This document shows, piece by piece, positions 48,385 to 60,580 of a stretch of 64,000 nucleotides of DNA; positions within the stretch are counted from its first letter, which is position 1; every line of letters begins with the position of its first letter. The stretch spans positions 330,823 through 394,822 of the forward strand of contig LATX02000215.1 of assembly GCA_001466705.2 (NCBI GenBank), given 5' to 3'. Below the pieces are notes generated by a model. It was not told where the DNA came from and ran no database searches. It worked only from the letters and a program-made list of their open reading frames with translations. Made by a program: the position numbers and the translations under genes. This DNA comes from Moniliophthora roreri. Taxonomy: Eukaryota; Basidiomycota; Agaricomycetes; Agaricales; Marasmiaceae.

Positions 48385-51098
48385 TGTAGTTCACGTAAGG
48401 ATCTTGCATCTCCAATTGGCCCCATTTACTTACATGGTGAATAGCCTTCAGGGTTCACCTGGGACCTGACCCCGCGTGGATAGAAATCCACGATCTTTTC
48501 GGCTTCGGTTGAACTCCTTGGTGTATGGGGAAGTGAGAGATTCTGGATCGTTAGTTGACGATGGACGCTGTTTCATATTTACAATTCCACATATCTTTTA
48601 TCCCAGGGCATGTACGCATCATTACTCAATCTTGCAGGACCGAATTCGCTTTGCCGTATTTTGAATCCACCAATCAATTTGTTTAACGCCGAGTTGAGTA
48701 CCAGCGGACCAGGTCAAAATCATCAATATCATGCACTAATTGAGATCGACCTAGAGCTGTACGTCCAGCCAACTAATGGATTCGACCCCCCGCGCGCCAA
48801 TTTACCTACTGCAATTACTAATCTCCATGAGCCCACTACTTCCTTCTTGCACCAGCGGAGCGGACATCCCTGCTGACTCTAGCGCGTTAGGTTACCCCGA
48901 GAGGTCTAACGAGGCTTTTCAAAATGGCAAAGAACAATCTTATTTCCTGTACTCATCGGCTGACGGGTGACACTTTCTATCAGGTTGCACTGACGCACGG
49001 TTATTTTCTCCGTTACTGCGGGTTGTCGAACAAGGGACACGAGTCCATGGTCGGAGGCCGTTTGCTGACGGCATGGCTTCATAAGGTACCGCAGTAAACG
49101 CAGCTCTCCATGGAATAGCTTTCAAATTTGCAACAATCCATCAAAATAGTAACAGATCGCAAACGAGTTTACCTTTTTGTCTTTTGGGAGCACAAGTATT
49201 TCACAGATATAAGGATACGCTTTTTTATCCAAACTCTACCGGGCGGAACAAGAACGTGATTGAAAACGAGTTCGTCTTCTCAATAGCGCTCTAATCACAC
49301 TATCAAAAATACCTCCGTCTCATCTCGTCGGCCGGCGTTCTCTAGTAACTCGCTTGACTCTCGGAAGACATCCTAGCTCCTTTCCACTCGCGTCGGCGAG
49401 TTATCCGACAGCCAATGACCCAATTTGTCACGGCCAGCGAGGCACTTACGCTTTGTCATCTCTTTTGTCGCTTTGGGTCTCAACGAACTAGGCGTGACGG
49501 GTGTGATGAGTACACAGATTACCTAGTCAACTATCTGGCATCAATTTCTCGCATGGGTGAATAAGAATTGTGTTCAATGCGTGTGCCCACTAACCAGGAC
49601 CTATAATTCGGTCGGCCTGGCGCCGCTAGCCGTCCGACGAAGAATTAAGTGACAAACGGGCTTTTCAGCGAAGGAGCCTGAGATCCCGCTCCTCGCACAG
49701 CTCAGATAGCTAGGATGTAGACCATTACACCTGCCAGGGTACTCTTGTCTGTCAGTCAGGAATCTAATTGATTCGGTAGAATCTGGCTATTCCTCCCGTG
49801 TTCAATACAGACTGACCGTGACTAGTCATACGAAAGCCTCCCTCCGGACTACCCGCTCTGATGATGTCTCAGGACCATGTCCAGGAAGAGTAGCCAGTGC
49901 AAGTCCATCCAAAGAGAGCCAGTAAGATCACCGATGTTTTCCCGGAAACCTTGGTGGTAGTGTTACTTATTGTGGCGTGTCGTCAACGCTCATTGTCATT
50001 CCCCTCCTGTGAGGTTTCAATTTCGGGTTACAAGGTTTAATTATGCCTACGTACAGCAAAGAAAACTTTAAATCAATGATGCCGGCCTCAAACGCAAATA
50101 CGAAAGTCCCGAAAGTCTCAGCTTGACCGACTCTCAGAGGGTGTATTCTTCTATCCCTATAATCTCGATTCCTCGAATTTGAGGATGCCCCGCCCGCCAT
50201 ATGCTATATGCTATGCGTTTCCATGGTTCGCAGTCTGCCTAGTGAAAGCGAATTGATCGTAATGTGGATGTCTCCTCATACGTATTGTTTATCCCACGGG
50301 ATCCCGAGTCGACGAAACATACTGAGCCTATTAATGATGGCTGCCATGTGAATCCGTCGAGGCTATTCTATCGGCCTCCGTAACTTCCAAACCAAAAGAG
50401 AGTAGACCCTTCTCAAGAAGGCATTATTCAGAGAGCAAAGAAAGAATTGTGATGTGAACCACCCCAGGCGCGATCTCTCAAAAAACAGTGCACCGTATAG
50501 GATTTGTAGACTGGGAAAGGCAAGAAGCTGTAGCGTGACAAATTTTGAACAGGATCTCCTATTGATCAGCGAAGCGCCCAAAGCCTTGTGAAAGTTCAGA
50601 AGCCGTATTGACAGCTATATGTGTACAGTCAGCCGTCAGGGTGTTGTGCGGGTAAAGTCTTAAAGCATTCAGTCTTTCTCCGTAAACCTCTCATATCCAA
50701 AGCCTCGGAATGTTGATGACACCTGCTCCAGAACACGTCTTGCTAATACCTTCCCAGGTTTCGGGTGGAGATTGTGTGGACAGAGTTGATGAGGTGAGGT
50801 GTATTATGAATGGATTGTTCGTAACAGACCCGTGTCCTGGTCCATAATGGCGTTATATTTGTTTTTCAGCGAGAGAAGTGGAACAGGGTCAATGTACATA
50901 CAGATATCTGCCTGCAGTAGCGAGACGTGAGAAATTGGAGATATAAGTTACGAAAACAACAAGGAATGTGGATGCGTGCGTCGATACAAGTGAAAACAGA
51001 GAATTAAGATGACTAGATGATGTCCCAAGAGCAATACAATGCGGTGATAACGATGAAAGTCCAATGAAACTTGTGCATGAATAAGGATCTTGAATAAA
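48385..51098. other. Intergenic region of 2.7 kb, no gene seen
   Basis: Frames are shorter than 90 codons, overlap on both strands and lack recognisable domains. GC-rich stretches near 49.3-49.7 kb show no repeat structure by eye. Confidence 0.45.
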
Positions 51099-51945
51099 TT
51101 AGGAAGAGCGACGAAGGCTTCGTCCCGCAGCCGAGGACAGGAACGAGTACTTGATTCTTGTGGGAAGCCAGCGGAGTGCGGATTTTAGATTCTTCTTCTT
51201 CGGATAAGGCACAGCTGTAAATAGAGTTTGGCGTTAAGTGTGGCATTCTAGGTGTCTAGGGAGATTAACGTACCAGGTGGAACATAAACCGAAATCGTGT
51301 CATCCGAAGAAGTAGCAGACGACGCCTGGAATTCTGATGCCTCTTCATCAATCATTCTCTCCAGCTCGGCATCATACAAGTCGTAAAACCGTGTAGGTCT
51401 GTTCACCATCGTCGGACTAGCGAGTTCGGGTGACGAGGCCATAGCAAGCCGAGAGATGGCTTTGTCATCATAAGGTGGATGTGAGGAAATGCGGAGAGAT
51501 GAAGGGTGAATGACAGCGACTGGTGAAGAGGGAAAGTCGGTGGCAATGAGTCTGGGAGTTCCACGGTTAGATACTCGTGTAGTCAATGGAGCAAGAGTAC
51601 ACACGGTGATGCAGGTGGCCCGACTTCCACAACAAAATCAACATTCCTCCGCCAACGTTGGACATACGAAACAGTCTTTACGTTCCTAGGGACTTGCTCT
51701 GCCTCCTCATCTTCGTCTGATTCTCTATGAGCACTATGAATACCGTCTTTCGTCAGTCCACGTCTTCAAGGGGCACTGGTATCCACTCACCCTCCCAGCA
51801 TGAGGCAAAACTGATCATAGTCATGGATTTCGCCGTTCATCGAGGCTGTTTCAGTGTCGTACCGAGCCGAACTGCCTCTATAAACATTATCGAGAGCCAG
51901 AGAAGCAGCCCTATCGCGATGAGTGATGGAGGAGGTCGTAGCCAT
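51099..51945 (-). CDS. Uncharacterised protein with acidic patch and basic C-terminus
   Basis: Four exons give an uninterrupted protein of about 220 residues: MATTSSITHRDRAASLALDN to FCLMLGG, then ESDEDEEAEQVPRNVKTVSY with WRRNVDFVVEVGPPASP, then LIATDFPSSPVAVIHPSSLR through TRFYDLYDAELERMIDEEAS to ISVYVPP, then AVPYPKKKNLKSALRWLPTR and a Ser/Arg-rich end, stop 51099-51101. Introns have gtgagtgg, gtgtgtac and gtacgtta donors and CTAAC or similar branch sites. The acidic DEDEEAEQV block and the amphipathic YDAELERMIDEE helix stand out. No family is recognised. The clean splicing through four exons makes it a real gene. Confidence 0.75.
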
Positions 51946-52785
51946 TTGATCCTTATAGTCGTTCAGGTTCGAGCAGACAAAGAGTGAATGATAAAGAGTG
52001 AATACGCCGTCGACGGTCGAAAGAGGGGTAATGGTGGGTTGAGAAGAAGGGTGTGAGGTTCATTATTTGGGTACTTATGCACGTACAAAGCCTTCGGGAG
52101 TGGCACGCGAAGAGAACAATAACGAAGTTGGTCAACAAAAAAGAAGACGCTCAGTAAACCCGAAATAGAACAAAGAGAAAAATACAAAAAAGTCACGTGA
52201 AGGCCTGGACCTCGACGGCTCCACGGGCGCTGAACCTTGATTGCGAAGCGCTCAAAGAAGTTTTGTCAACAACCGCCATGTTGTCCCGACAGTCCACTCG
52301 ACATTATTACCCATTGATTAGCCAGTAAGCGTTGCGCCTTCTGCATTCTAAATCGTTCAAATTTAAAGCAATATACCGTACAGCTGTTATCGAATCGAAT
52401 GGCTGAACTCTATCCTGGCTGAACCTTATCCTGGCCGAACCTTATCCTAGCCGTCTTCTGATGAACCATCAATTATTAGGATGTATCCTCGAGTCTCGAG
52501 TTGGTGAGGTCAGCAAAATCGATGGGTCATTGAATAGGCAGATACAAACGGGCATTTATCTGCTTCTGGTTGACAGGTCGTGTAACGTTGTGGGTCCAAT
52601 GCTTCCCATGTCCTGTCAACTGTTTTGGGGATCTTTTGTTTCTGAGAAGCTGGAAACAACCATTCGAGGCATGGAAAGAAGACTTATATATCAGGTCTGG
52701 TGATATATGGTGAGTGTCCTTTCCTTCCTTCGTTTCGTTTCGGGGCATTCCCTACTGTCTGTCTTTCATTACGTTCTGACTTGTT

Positions 52786-53873
52786 ATGAATTTGGAATCT
52801 TTTCATTTGATTCTTTTCTCAGTTCTATTTTTCTTTACCTCGTTTTCAAAAGCATACAAAAATATAACCCTCGACGACGTAGACTCATTGATACACTACT
52901 CCGTTGGATGGAGTGTTCCTCCGACCTCGAACATTGGCGGCTCGCATCACTTGACGGGCTATCGGGAGAATGCCAGTCTCGTTTTTGATTTTACAGGTAC
53001 ATCTCTCTTTCCTTTGCTCGTTCCATCGGAACTGATAGTTTATTAGGCGTTGCGGTCTATATTATATCGCCTCTTTGGCCATATAAAGTCGGCGGTTTCG
53101 TATCCATTGATGCCACCCCGCCCATTGGAATCGACATGAGAGATTACACCAGACCAGATCCCGGAATGGTACACGGAGAAGAGACAGTGAATACTTCAGT
53201 CATTTGGGGCATGACTGAACTAGCGAATACGGCGCATTCACTGAGGGTCTGGACGGACACCGCGAGGTGGGATTATCTAGCATTGGACGGCATCATGTGA
53301 GTTCTATATATACTTTTGGTACGATGACGATGCTGAATATTAGATGGCCATAGCTATACAGTCCTTCTCGGAGACAATCACGTCGGTTCAGCAGACTCCA
53401 ACTCTACTATCCTGAGTATACCAAACACTCAGGCTCCTGCATCTTGTCCGCCTCTGATTGAACAATACACACCTCTTATCGGCTCGCTTTTTGGCATCAT
53501 CGGTCTGCTCCTGCTTTGTTTTTTGCCCTGGATCATTTGGAGACGGGTGAAGCGAGCAAGATGGGTTCAAACCCAAGGAGACCCAGAAAATTTAGAACAG
53601 TATTCAATTTCGCCGTTCTTCGTTGGACAACCAAGTCCGCCATCCTGTCATGATTCGTTGAGGAGGCCTCGGTCATGGAACACCGTCGCCGATGTGTCCG
53701 GATCTAAAGACATGCCGCAAGGTTTTGGCATACCATTAAACTATGGTTTCAAGAAGCTCGCCTGTTTACCCCAGCCTCCCGCTCCATCTTATAGGTCTCA
53801 GGAAAGAGAAATGGTCGATGTGGTATGCCGGACTCCTTTGTTCGAATGTAAGACTTGCTCATACATTGAATGA
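52786..53873 (+). CDS. Type I membrane protein with a secreted N-terminal domain
   Basis: A signal peptide (MNLESFHLILFSVLFFFTSF, cleaved near SKA) leads into an extracellular region of about 190 residues with NITLDDVDSLIHYSVGW, GGFVSIDATPPIGIDM and a beta-rich pattern, with N-glycosylation sites (NIT, NAS, NTS, NST). The region TPLIGSLFGIIGLLLLCFLPWIIW is a single transmembrane helix followed by stop-transfer RRVKRARW and a Ser/Pro-rich cytosolic tail. Introns: 52997-53045 (FDFTG/VAV) and about 53297-53353 (GII/YTV, acceptor ccatag). This architecture is common in an expanded family of Agaricomycete membrane proteins of unknown function, possibly binding surface ligands. Confidence 0.8.
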
Positions 53874-54768
53874 CCAGATGTTTGACTCGAGACCCGAGAT
53901 ACTCGCTAAGGCATCCTTATATCGAGTGAAAACTTGGTCTGGGGCCACATAGCTGTTTTTATTCAACAGAATTCTTTCGTCCTCGTCGTCTCGAAGCAAC
54001 GTCAATTTGCACTTGTAATTTTACCCCTGTACGCTCCTTGACACCTTATCCCGTCTATGTAATTGTACCGGCGATGCTGAAACGTGAAGTCATAATCGGT
54101 TTTTGTCGGTGTTCAGGCCGCGTAGGATCATCGCCCTGCGATACTTTGACAGAGTGTGTGAAACAAGGCTTGGATTTCTAAATGGTGAAACTGTCCCTCA
54201 CGGCTACCCTCGGTGAACTCTGACGTTGGTGGAATTTTATGAATTTGGGCAATGCGAGCCCGAGGTATCACGAATCACGATCGTTCACACATTTACTCCA
54301 ACTGCTGCACATGCAAGGTAGCGGGTCAAGTTTTGCCGTCATGCCGGTAACGACAGCTACAACTTTCTTCTGTCTTGTTCAATTTACGGGTTATAAACTG
54401 ATCCGACACCTATAGTAGTCTATCGGAATATATTCCAGAGTTTGACGCGTACCAGATAGAGGCTTTTTTTGCTCACAATCCCACAAACTTGCCTTGCGAC
54501 CGCTAGCACCGTTATGATTCTTTGAGCTGCTTTTCAATATTTTCGTCTGTCGAGGAGATCTTTCATTCGGCTTCGCACACTTTCATTTAGAGAGCCACAT
54601 GATTAGGACTTCGGAGTACCGGTAGCTCTTGCAGTACCTGGGTAGTATCATGAGCTTATAATCATTAATCAGGAAAATGTGGATAGTGCTCACGATGAAG
54701 TAAAGAAGTCTAAAGGTACCTCTTAACTAGTTTACAGAGCCTAATGCGAACGCCATAGCGATTGCACT
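53874..54768. other. Intergenic region, no gene seen
   Basis: Convergent 3' ends of the membrane protein and GRDP genes flank this segment. No open frame of note or repeat is visible. Confidence 0.45.
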
Positions 54769-57034
54769 TCAACCACCACCCCCACCTCCACATCCGCCCC
54801 CTCCTCCGCACCCACCACTGCTTCCACATCCGCCCCCGCCGCCTCCGCAACCCGCACCACTACCACAATCACCATAATTGTTTCCCCCTACAAAAGTCGA
54901 ATCAGGTCTGTTTAACTGACACTGAAACCTACGCTTACCAGCTACTCCGCAACTCGCCCAACAATTTGTACGATCATTAGCAATGTTCGTAATCAGCTCA
55001 GCAGTATCAGTCGCCACCTCTATCAACCTGCTGTATTTCTCAGAGTCATCCTCTCCTTTCCCCTTCAATTCTCTTTGTGGTTGATTGTATGGGACTTTGA
55101 ATCGGCTCTAATCTGGGAATGGGTAAAATGTTCAAATCAGGACAGAATGGAAGGCAATATACCTTCCAAGCGCGACAGGTTTTTTGAAAGGCCAAAAATA
55201 AGTCTTGCTGTTCCACGTTATCGTTACTGTTGCAGGCAGTTCATAGATCATCAGATCAATCAAGGTAAGAATAAAGAAACTAACTGGTCCAAAAACCGAC
55301 GAAGAAATCGCATGCAATTTCCTTCGTACTTGCTAGCCATTAATTGGTGCGTATGCCACACTAAATCAATATCCAAAGTTGGGACGAGGAACAAACTCGA
55401 CGATAACCCTTGTACAAGATCTAAAAAACTAGCTAACCTGTGAAACTCTAGCCTTAAGATGCCTCTAAACGAACCTACTTGTGGTATCGTTGGATAGCAC
55501 GCTCCAGAATACGTTCACCATCAGCGTCATCAAGAAATAGAGGACCTGTCCAGCCCAGGCTTTCCATTTTCTCGACAAAGGATCTTTGGCGCAACACCTG
55601 AACGATCTGTTAATAATATGAAGCCGAAACGGTGAAATCAACTTACTGCGCTGACGAGATCAATAGACCAAGGCTTGTCGTCCGTATAAGCGCTCATGAG
55701 TCGGAGTAGGCTAAGACGGTGGCCTAGAAGTTAATGTCACCTCTATAGGCCTGTAGATCGGACTCACGATTTCACGTCATTCCCCATACTCCTCCTTATT
55801 ACACGGTCCATCACTCCCATCGAGAAGTTCACCCGCCTCAAGATTGCTGATTCCCACTCATGGTGAGCCGGCTCGGGTTTCTCGTCAGATCTTACCCGGT
55901 GCGGTTGATTGACAGGGGAAAGAGAATAATGTGTTCCATTTGGCTGGTGGAATTTCGGGGCTTGTAGAATCGTGTTCTTGATGTCTCTTGCTTGCTCATA
56001 GTCGTACGGGACCACTGGTGTGTATAATGTTCCTCTGGAATGAAGAACTGTGTGAGTTTCCATTAGGAACACGAAATGTAAGAACTACTCACGCGAGATA
56101 CCTTTGATAATCTCTCATATTGTTGCACGGAACGTTTATTGATAGATCTTCAGCCAGCTTTTCCGCTGCGAGCTTGAATTTGTTGATCTCTGGACATTGC
56201 GATCCAGACCTGCACCGTGCTAAGAAGTTACGTTGAAGGTATCCTGTGTTATCATCGTTCGAGAGCGCTAAACGAGCGGTTAACCTGGGGAATTAGGAGA
56301 CGGCGAGTTGACTTACGCACGGTCAAATCCTTTTGACAGGAGGGACATGTGATCGTTCTCGTTACAAGAGTTTTTGCCGACTCAATGGGATCGAATGGAA
56401 GCTGCGTTGAATCAGTCCATTCACCGACTCGAGTGTCCGAGGGGTCGGAAACAAGGTAAGAGACCATGTCTTCCTAAGAACGTATGCGATTAGTCGAGGG
56501 AATGTAATGACGGACGCAAATCTCACAGCGTGCATTTCAAACAAACAGCCCAGGTTTTGAAGAAACTTGAGCAAGGGAACCCGCTTCACATCTTCCTGAT
56601 ACTACCTGTAAGCGGAGAAATGTCAGTTGAGGGAAATTCAAAGTGGCATGGCTAGCATACGCAGGATTCAACGAGTAGGAATGCCAAACCATGAATACAT
56701 CCACGGGAGGCAAATGTAATGTAAGAAGGTCGCCAATCTCGCATGGCTTATTGCATGTCGATTTACACCACAGCTCGAACCTAGGTGGTCGTCAGTCACA
56801 TAAAGGTTCTCTAAGTTCCAGACGATGAACATGCCGTTCAACTGCATGCCCTACAAACCAAGTCCACCGTCGATTATCTTCGTTTGGAACGACGATTTCA
56901 TGATCTCCTAAACCCTCGATCCGCTCCTGCAGCCTGGCAAAGGCATGTAACAGTTTCAGGTGGGCCTTGATTTGCGGTATTGAAACCAAAGGCGGAGTGG
57001 AGGCGGAACCTATCGAGAATATCTCTGGTTCCAT
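54769..57034 (-). CDS. DUF1399 / glycine-rich domain-containing protein (GRDP-like), one apparent in-frame TAG
   Basis: Many small exons give the diagnostic blocks: VSIPQIKAHLKLLHAFARLQ, WFVGHAVERFELWCKSTC, LPPVDVFMVWHSYLLNP, YQEDVKRVPLLKFLQNLG, ITCPSCQKDL, ERAIQRYHNFLDLVQGLSSS, LVPTLDIDLVWHTHQLMAS, HNDNVEQQDLFLAFQKTCRA and SRFKVPYNQPQRELKGKGED. It ends in a Gly/Cys-rich tail (GSGAGCGGGGGGCGSSGGC) up to the TGA at 54769-54771. VWH-type motifs and the Gly-rich tail define the family; its function in fungi is unknown (plant members are linked to development and stress). The intron at 56781-56834 has a GC donor (CG/gcatgt), needed to join VER to FELWCK. A TAG at 56602-56604 falls where relatives have Trp before Tyr (NP.WY), so there is either nonsense, error or an unseen splice. 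Confidence 0.88.
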
Positions 57035-57939
57035 TGTAGACGGTGGGTGATTGCAAACAAATTAGAGGCTACACCTCTAGCTGATATATATTTTTTTAAT
57101 AACTCGTAGCCTTATTCGTCCCAGCGGCTTGGAGATAGTATGTCATACGAGACGTAGCTTCGTTGCACCTTCCTTTCCCGGATACTCTTTCCAGCCGGCG
57201 AGGGATAGTGTCGTCGACGCTCGTTTGAGCGCATCTGATTAGCTCATTTGCGATCACAATGCGTTTGAGCTTCGAGCACCAAATGTGCTGGGCGCTCAGC
57301 GAATTCCCTATGCGAGGATAATGATGTTAATTCCTCGTAAAACGGTGATTCTACAACCTGATCGAATAGGAATTGAACGTATAAGTGCAACTAAACCGAG
57401 CACGGGCAGACCTGGTGCGAGCCAACTGCTGCGAATGATGAGCTACACGACCGGTACCTGGGGCAGTGATTGCTAAATTGACGAATAACTCACCTTGGAG
57501 CTTTTTACTGATGCGTTGGAGTTGGGCGAAGACAAAATGCGAAATGTAACGCTGTCACTTTTCTGCCGAGTCCACGTGTTGTGTGACATTTTTGAAATGG
57601 TACCACGATCACCTGTTCCCTTCTTTTTTCTCTCAGAATTCTCCGTTTTATCGACAGCTCGCTCTTTTCTTCTCCAATTCTACCTCTTTATACCACATAG
57701 TAATCTACATAAAGAAACGACGCACGCTTTCCGATATCGGTACTTCTGGCGACGAGGATCCATCATGAGTGACATGCATTTCAACTAAGACGATACCATT
57801 ATTGGGTTGGTAGATTGCACCATTTTAAAAGAGACAAGACTTGCTCACCCTCCAACTTTGCACATGATGCGGTCTGTGCCTCCACTTTGTATCCTTCATA
57901 CTTGTTTCTAGAAAGTTTATGTTTGTTCTACTGCAGATC

Positions 57940-58297
57940 ATCATTATTTTTGGTCGTCGTCATCTGCTTCAAGACAGTCGAAGCCTTCAGCATTGGTCCT
58001 GCGCCTGTGCCAACTTCAGCAGGAGTTGAAATTCTCATGATTTGGCTCCAAGATACCAATGATCCCATTCGATTTGTGATATTCCGGCATGCGATTGCTA
58101 CAGCCTCAGGCTTACCACCCGTCGTTGGAGCAGGAGTTACAGTTGAAGGCACAGAAATAAGCAGGTTTTTCACAGCGATCTTTTTGGTCACAGGTGCGCT
58201 CCTGCCCATAATATCTCATCAGAAAGTCATTGACATATACAACAGACCATTCGTGTTTCAGGCGCTGGAACTCGGAGACACAGGTGGCTCATCATGA
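57940..58297 (+). pseudogene. Secreted Ser/Thr-type surface protein fragment
   Basis: The stretch SSLFLVVVICFKTVEAFSIG looks like a signal peptide and mature start. It is followed by GPAPVPTSAGVEILMIWLQD, TNDPIRFVIF and GALLPIISHQKVIDIYNRPF with VFQALEL. This order (A..I..P..P..G....I.W..D..DP..F....), ending in a K.I..YN..F.V strand, is characteristic of a beta-sandwich domain in short GPI-type surface proteins of mushroom fungi. The Ser/Thr-rich region and GPI signal that normally follow are missing: the frame stops at 58295-58297 after GDTGGSS. No clear ATG-bearing first exon is found. Probably a truncated copy. Confidence 0.45.
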
Positions 58298-58399
58298 GTT
58301 CCATAGTGCGGCCCCGACGGTGAATTCTTATCACGTTTACCTTCACCGTCTTCTAGCTTATTGCCACACCTTCAAATGACTACAATCTGACTGATGGTC

Positions 58400-59480
58400 T
58401 CATAGACCTGCAAACACATCAACCCCTGTCACGGGAACTTCCTGAATAGAGATTGCCACCGCTACACCGCAGGATAGCTCGTCCACTTCACTATCCAAAG
58501 CACCAAGTGGGCAATGGACCATTGCCCACTTTTTTACAAAACCTCGCCGGTGCCGCTCCCCTCTGAACCGTTCCCTCCCAAACTCATGTCCCACGTAGCT
58601 GACCCTCTCCGATACCCGGTTCCACCCTCCAATAAGCCCACCGACACCTGGAAAAATTCCAGCGCTCGAAACGGTAAAGGGCCCCCAAAAACCACAAAAC
58701 GCGACCGGTGTTGGGATCCGCTGGTCCGTTCGTGGTCGGTAGGGGCTCAACATCTTCGTCTCGTCCATGCGAACCTGGAGGTACCCTCGGTTAGTCTATA
58801 TCTTGTTTCGTTCCCGAGATATGGCCCGATTACTGTTTCATCACCTTACCTGTAGGACGTCGGACAGATAGCCACCGGTGTTGGAACCTAGAGTAGTCAG
58901 CATCGAAAGGACACTTGTACCACGTATATACATACCTTGTGAGCCATGAGCCACCCTTCGATAAGATCCAGAAGTCCTCGTTCCTTGTAACGTGAGTTGT
59001 TACCGTAAGTGACCGAAATTCAGTGAAAAAGGTAAAGATGCTCACCGGTGTTGGGATCCACTGATCCGTTCAACCTCGTAGGGGGCTCAAAATGTTCACA
59101 TTGTTCATGCGAACATGGAGCTACCCTCCGTTAGTCTATATCTCGTTTCGTTCCTGAGATATGACCCGATCTTTACTTTGATACCTTACCTGTAGGACGT
59201 CGGACAGATAGTCGCCGGTNGTATAGCGTGTTGCCGGTGCGTGTTCGAAGACTGGTTAGCAATGAAAGGATACCAGTAGAATGTAGATACGTACCTTATG
59301 AGCCATGTAGAATCCATAGATAAGTTGCAGAAATGCTAGATCCATTTGAACGCGAGTCGTTCCCGAGGACACCTGAAAACCAAATAAATAAGTAAAAATA
59401 CCTACCGGTGTTGGAATCCGCCAGTACGTAGATGCTCGTTAGGGTCCCGGGATGTTCTTATAGTGCATGAAGGCACGGCG
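58400..59480 (-). repeat. Tandem exon-like repeat, three degenerate units of about 340-360 bp
   Basis: Boundaries are marked by accggtgttgg(g/a)atcc at about 58705, 59045 and 59404. On the minus strand each unit contains splice-like pieces: an exon-like piece ending MAHK at a gta donor, a piece with CTGTCCGACGTCCTACAG before gtaag, and a piece encoding YLQVRMDETKMLSPYRP and QRIPTP (unit 1). In unit 2 the Tyr codon is TAG, with a further TGA, and in unit 3 the reading is also interrupted. Only unit 1 remains open, continuing as VAFCGFWGPFTVSSAGIFPG to a stop at 58400. An N sits in unit 2 at 59220. No family is recognised. Confidence 0.6.
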
Positions 59481-59540
59481 GTACCCTTCGCTGCTGTCGA
59501 TTCGTAGATTGGACCATCTGCCTGAGCAGATAGCACTAGT

Positions 59541-59568
59541 ATTCTTGCCTGCCTCAGCAGACAAGAAT
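59541..59568. repeat. Short hairpin
   Basis: ATTCTTG-c-CTGC-ctca-GCAG-a-CAAGAAT: eleven base pairs in two runs with one mismatch and a four-base loop. It lies between the tandem exon-like repeat and the hairpin-rich region downstream. It resembles a transcription terminator in shape only, and no terminator role is claimed in a eukaryote. Confidence 0.7.
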
Positions 59569-60321
59569 ATGTCACATTACCGCCTTAGCGGAAGCATGAA
59601 TGGTGTCAGTCCTAGTGTAGAGTAGTTAGTGCAATGAAAGAGAAAGAAAAAAACTCACCTTTGCGCGGTTGGAAAAGATCGTGGTGGTGGTTAAAGAAAA
59701 AGCGCAGGACACTGGCGCATTCCCAGGGTCCGGCCAACAAAAGCGCCGAAAATCACGTTGGGCGCTTCGACAACTTCCCAGCGCTAAATTCGTTTTCTCT
59801 CTTTTACCACCACGATGGCGGCAGCGATGTTGAAAGGTATGTTCTTTTTTGTAATACTTTCATTCATACAGCTAATACTAATACTCTAGGACTATATACT
59901 GGCTACGAGAAGGGTAGAAGGAAGCAGGAGAAGGAGGGAGAACGGTTGTGGGGCAAGGAAACAGGTACGTCGCCGACGTTGTGATTTTTTTTCTTCTACT
60001 GACCGGCTCATTGTGCTTTACAGGTATTATTATCCCTTATACGTCATAACCAATGCCTACACTATTCGTCACCGCCGTCGTTACCCTCGGATTGCCGCCA
60101 TCTCACTTAACCCACCTCGTGAACCTAGAACCTACCTCGGAAATCCGGAATCTCTGTCGCAAACCCAACTCGCACAGCCTACAACCTGTAGGACCCGTCT
60201 CGCATCCCAGAACCCGAATCACCAATTCGACTTACATTCAAGCCAACACACACCATCGTACGTCGACGACGTACACTCGGCCTCTTCGAACACCTTCCCT
60301 GGCACGCACGAGGCCTTTTCC

Positions 60322-60376
60322 AGCCTCTGAGCACGCACAGAATAACGAATTCGTTGTTCATGTCGCTCCAGAGGCT
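60322..60376. repeat. Long nested hairpin, copy 1
   Basis: Outer arms AGCCTCTG (60322-60329) and CAGAGGCT (60369-60376) enclose GAGC-like/GCTC pairing and a central AACGAATTCGTT palindrome (60344-60355), giving an imperfect 55-base hairpin. The same structure with different arm sequence is at 63740-63795. Confidence 0.8.
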
Positions 60377-60549
60377 AGATGGAGAGCCTCAAATGTCGTA
60401 CTATACCAGGTGGCTAGGCATGGTGCACGCCGGTTGAAACACCCACGATAGAGGTGTCCGGCACCTGCGCTGACGCCACCATCGCATTCCTCGGCCTCGA
60501 GAACCCCAGAAGTGCTACTCTAGGGTCTCTCGGCGCCGGCGTTACCATC

Positions 60550-60580
60550 GAGAGGATGTGACACAACGTCACATCCTCTC
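60550..60580. repeat. Perfect inverted repeat, 13-bp arms
   Basis: GAGAGGATGTGAC and GTCACATCCTCTC are separated by acaac. The core GGATGTGAC/GTCACATCC recurs at 63131-63153 with a different loop (tttgt) in homologous flanking sequence (gcgttacc... to taccaccac), and a related one is at 63921-63940. Confidence 0.9.

Noticed and set aside
54762..54980. His/Pro-rich plus-strand frame (HFNHHPHLHIRP...)
   Set aside because: It is the antisense of the Gly/Cys-rich tail of the GRDP gene.
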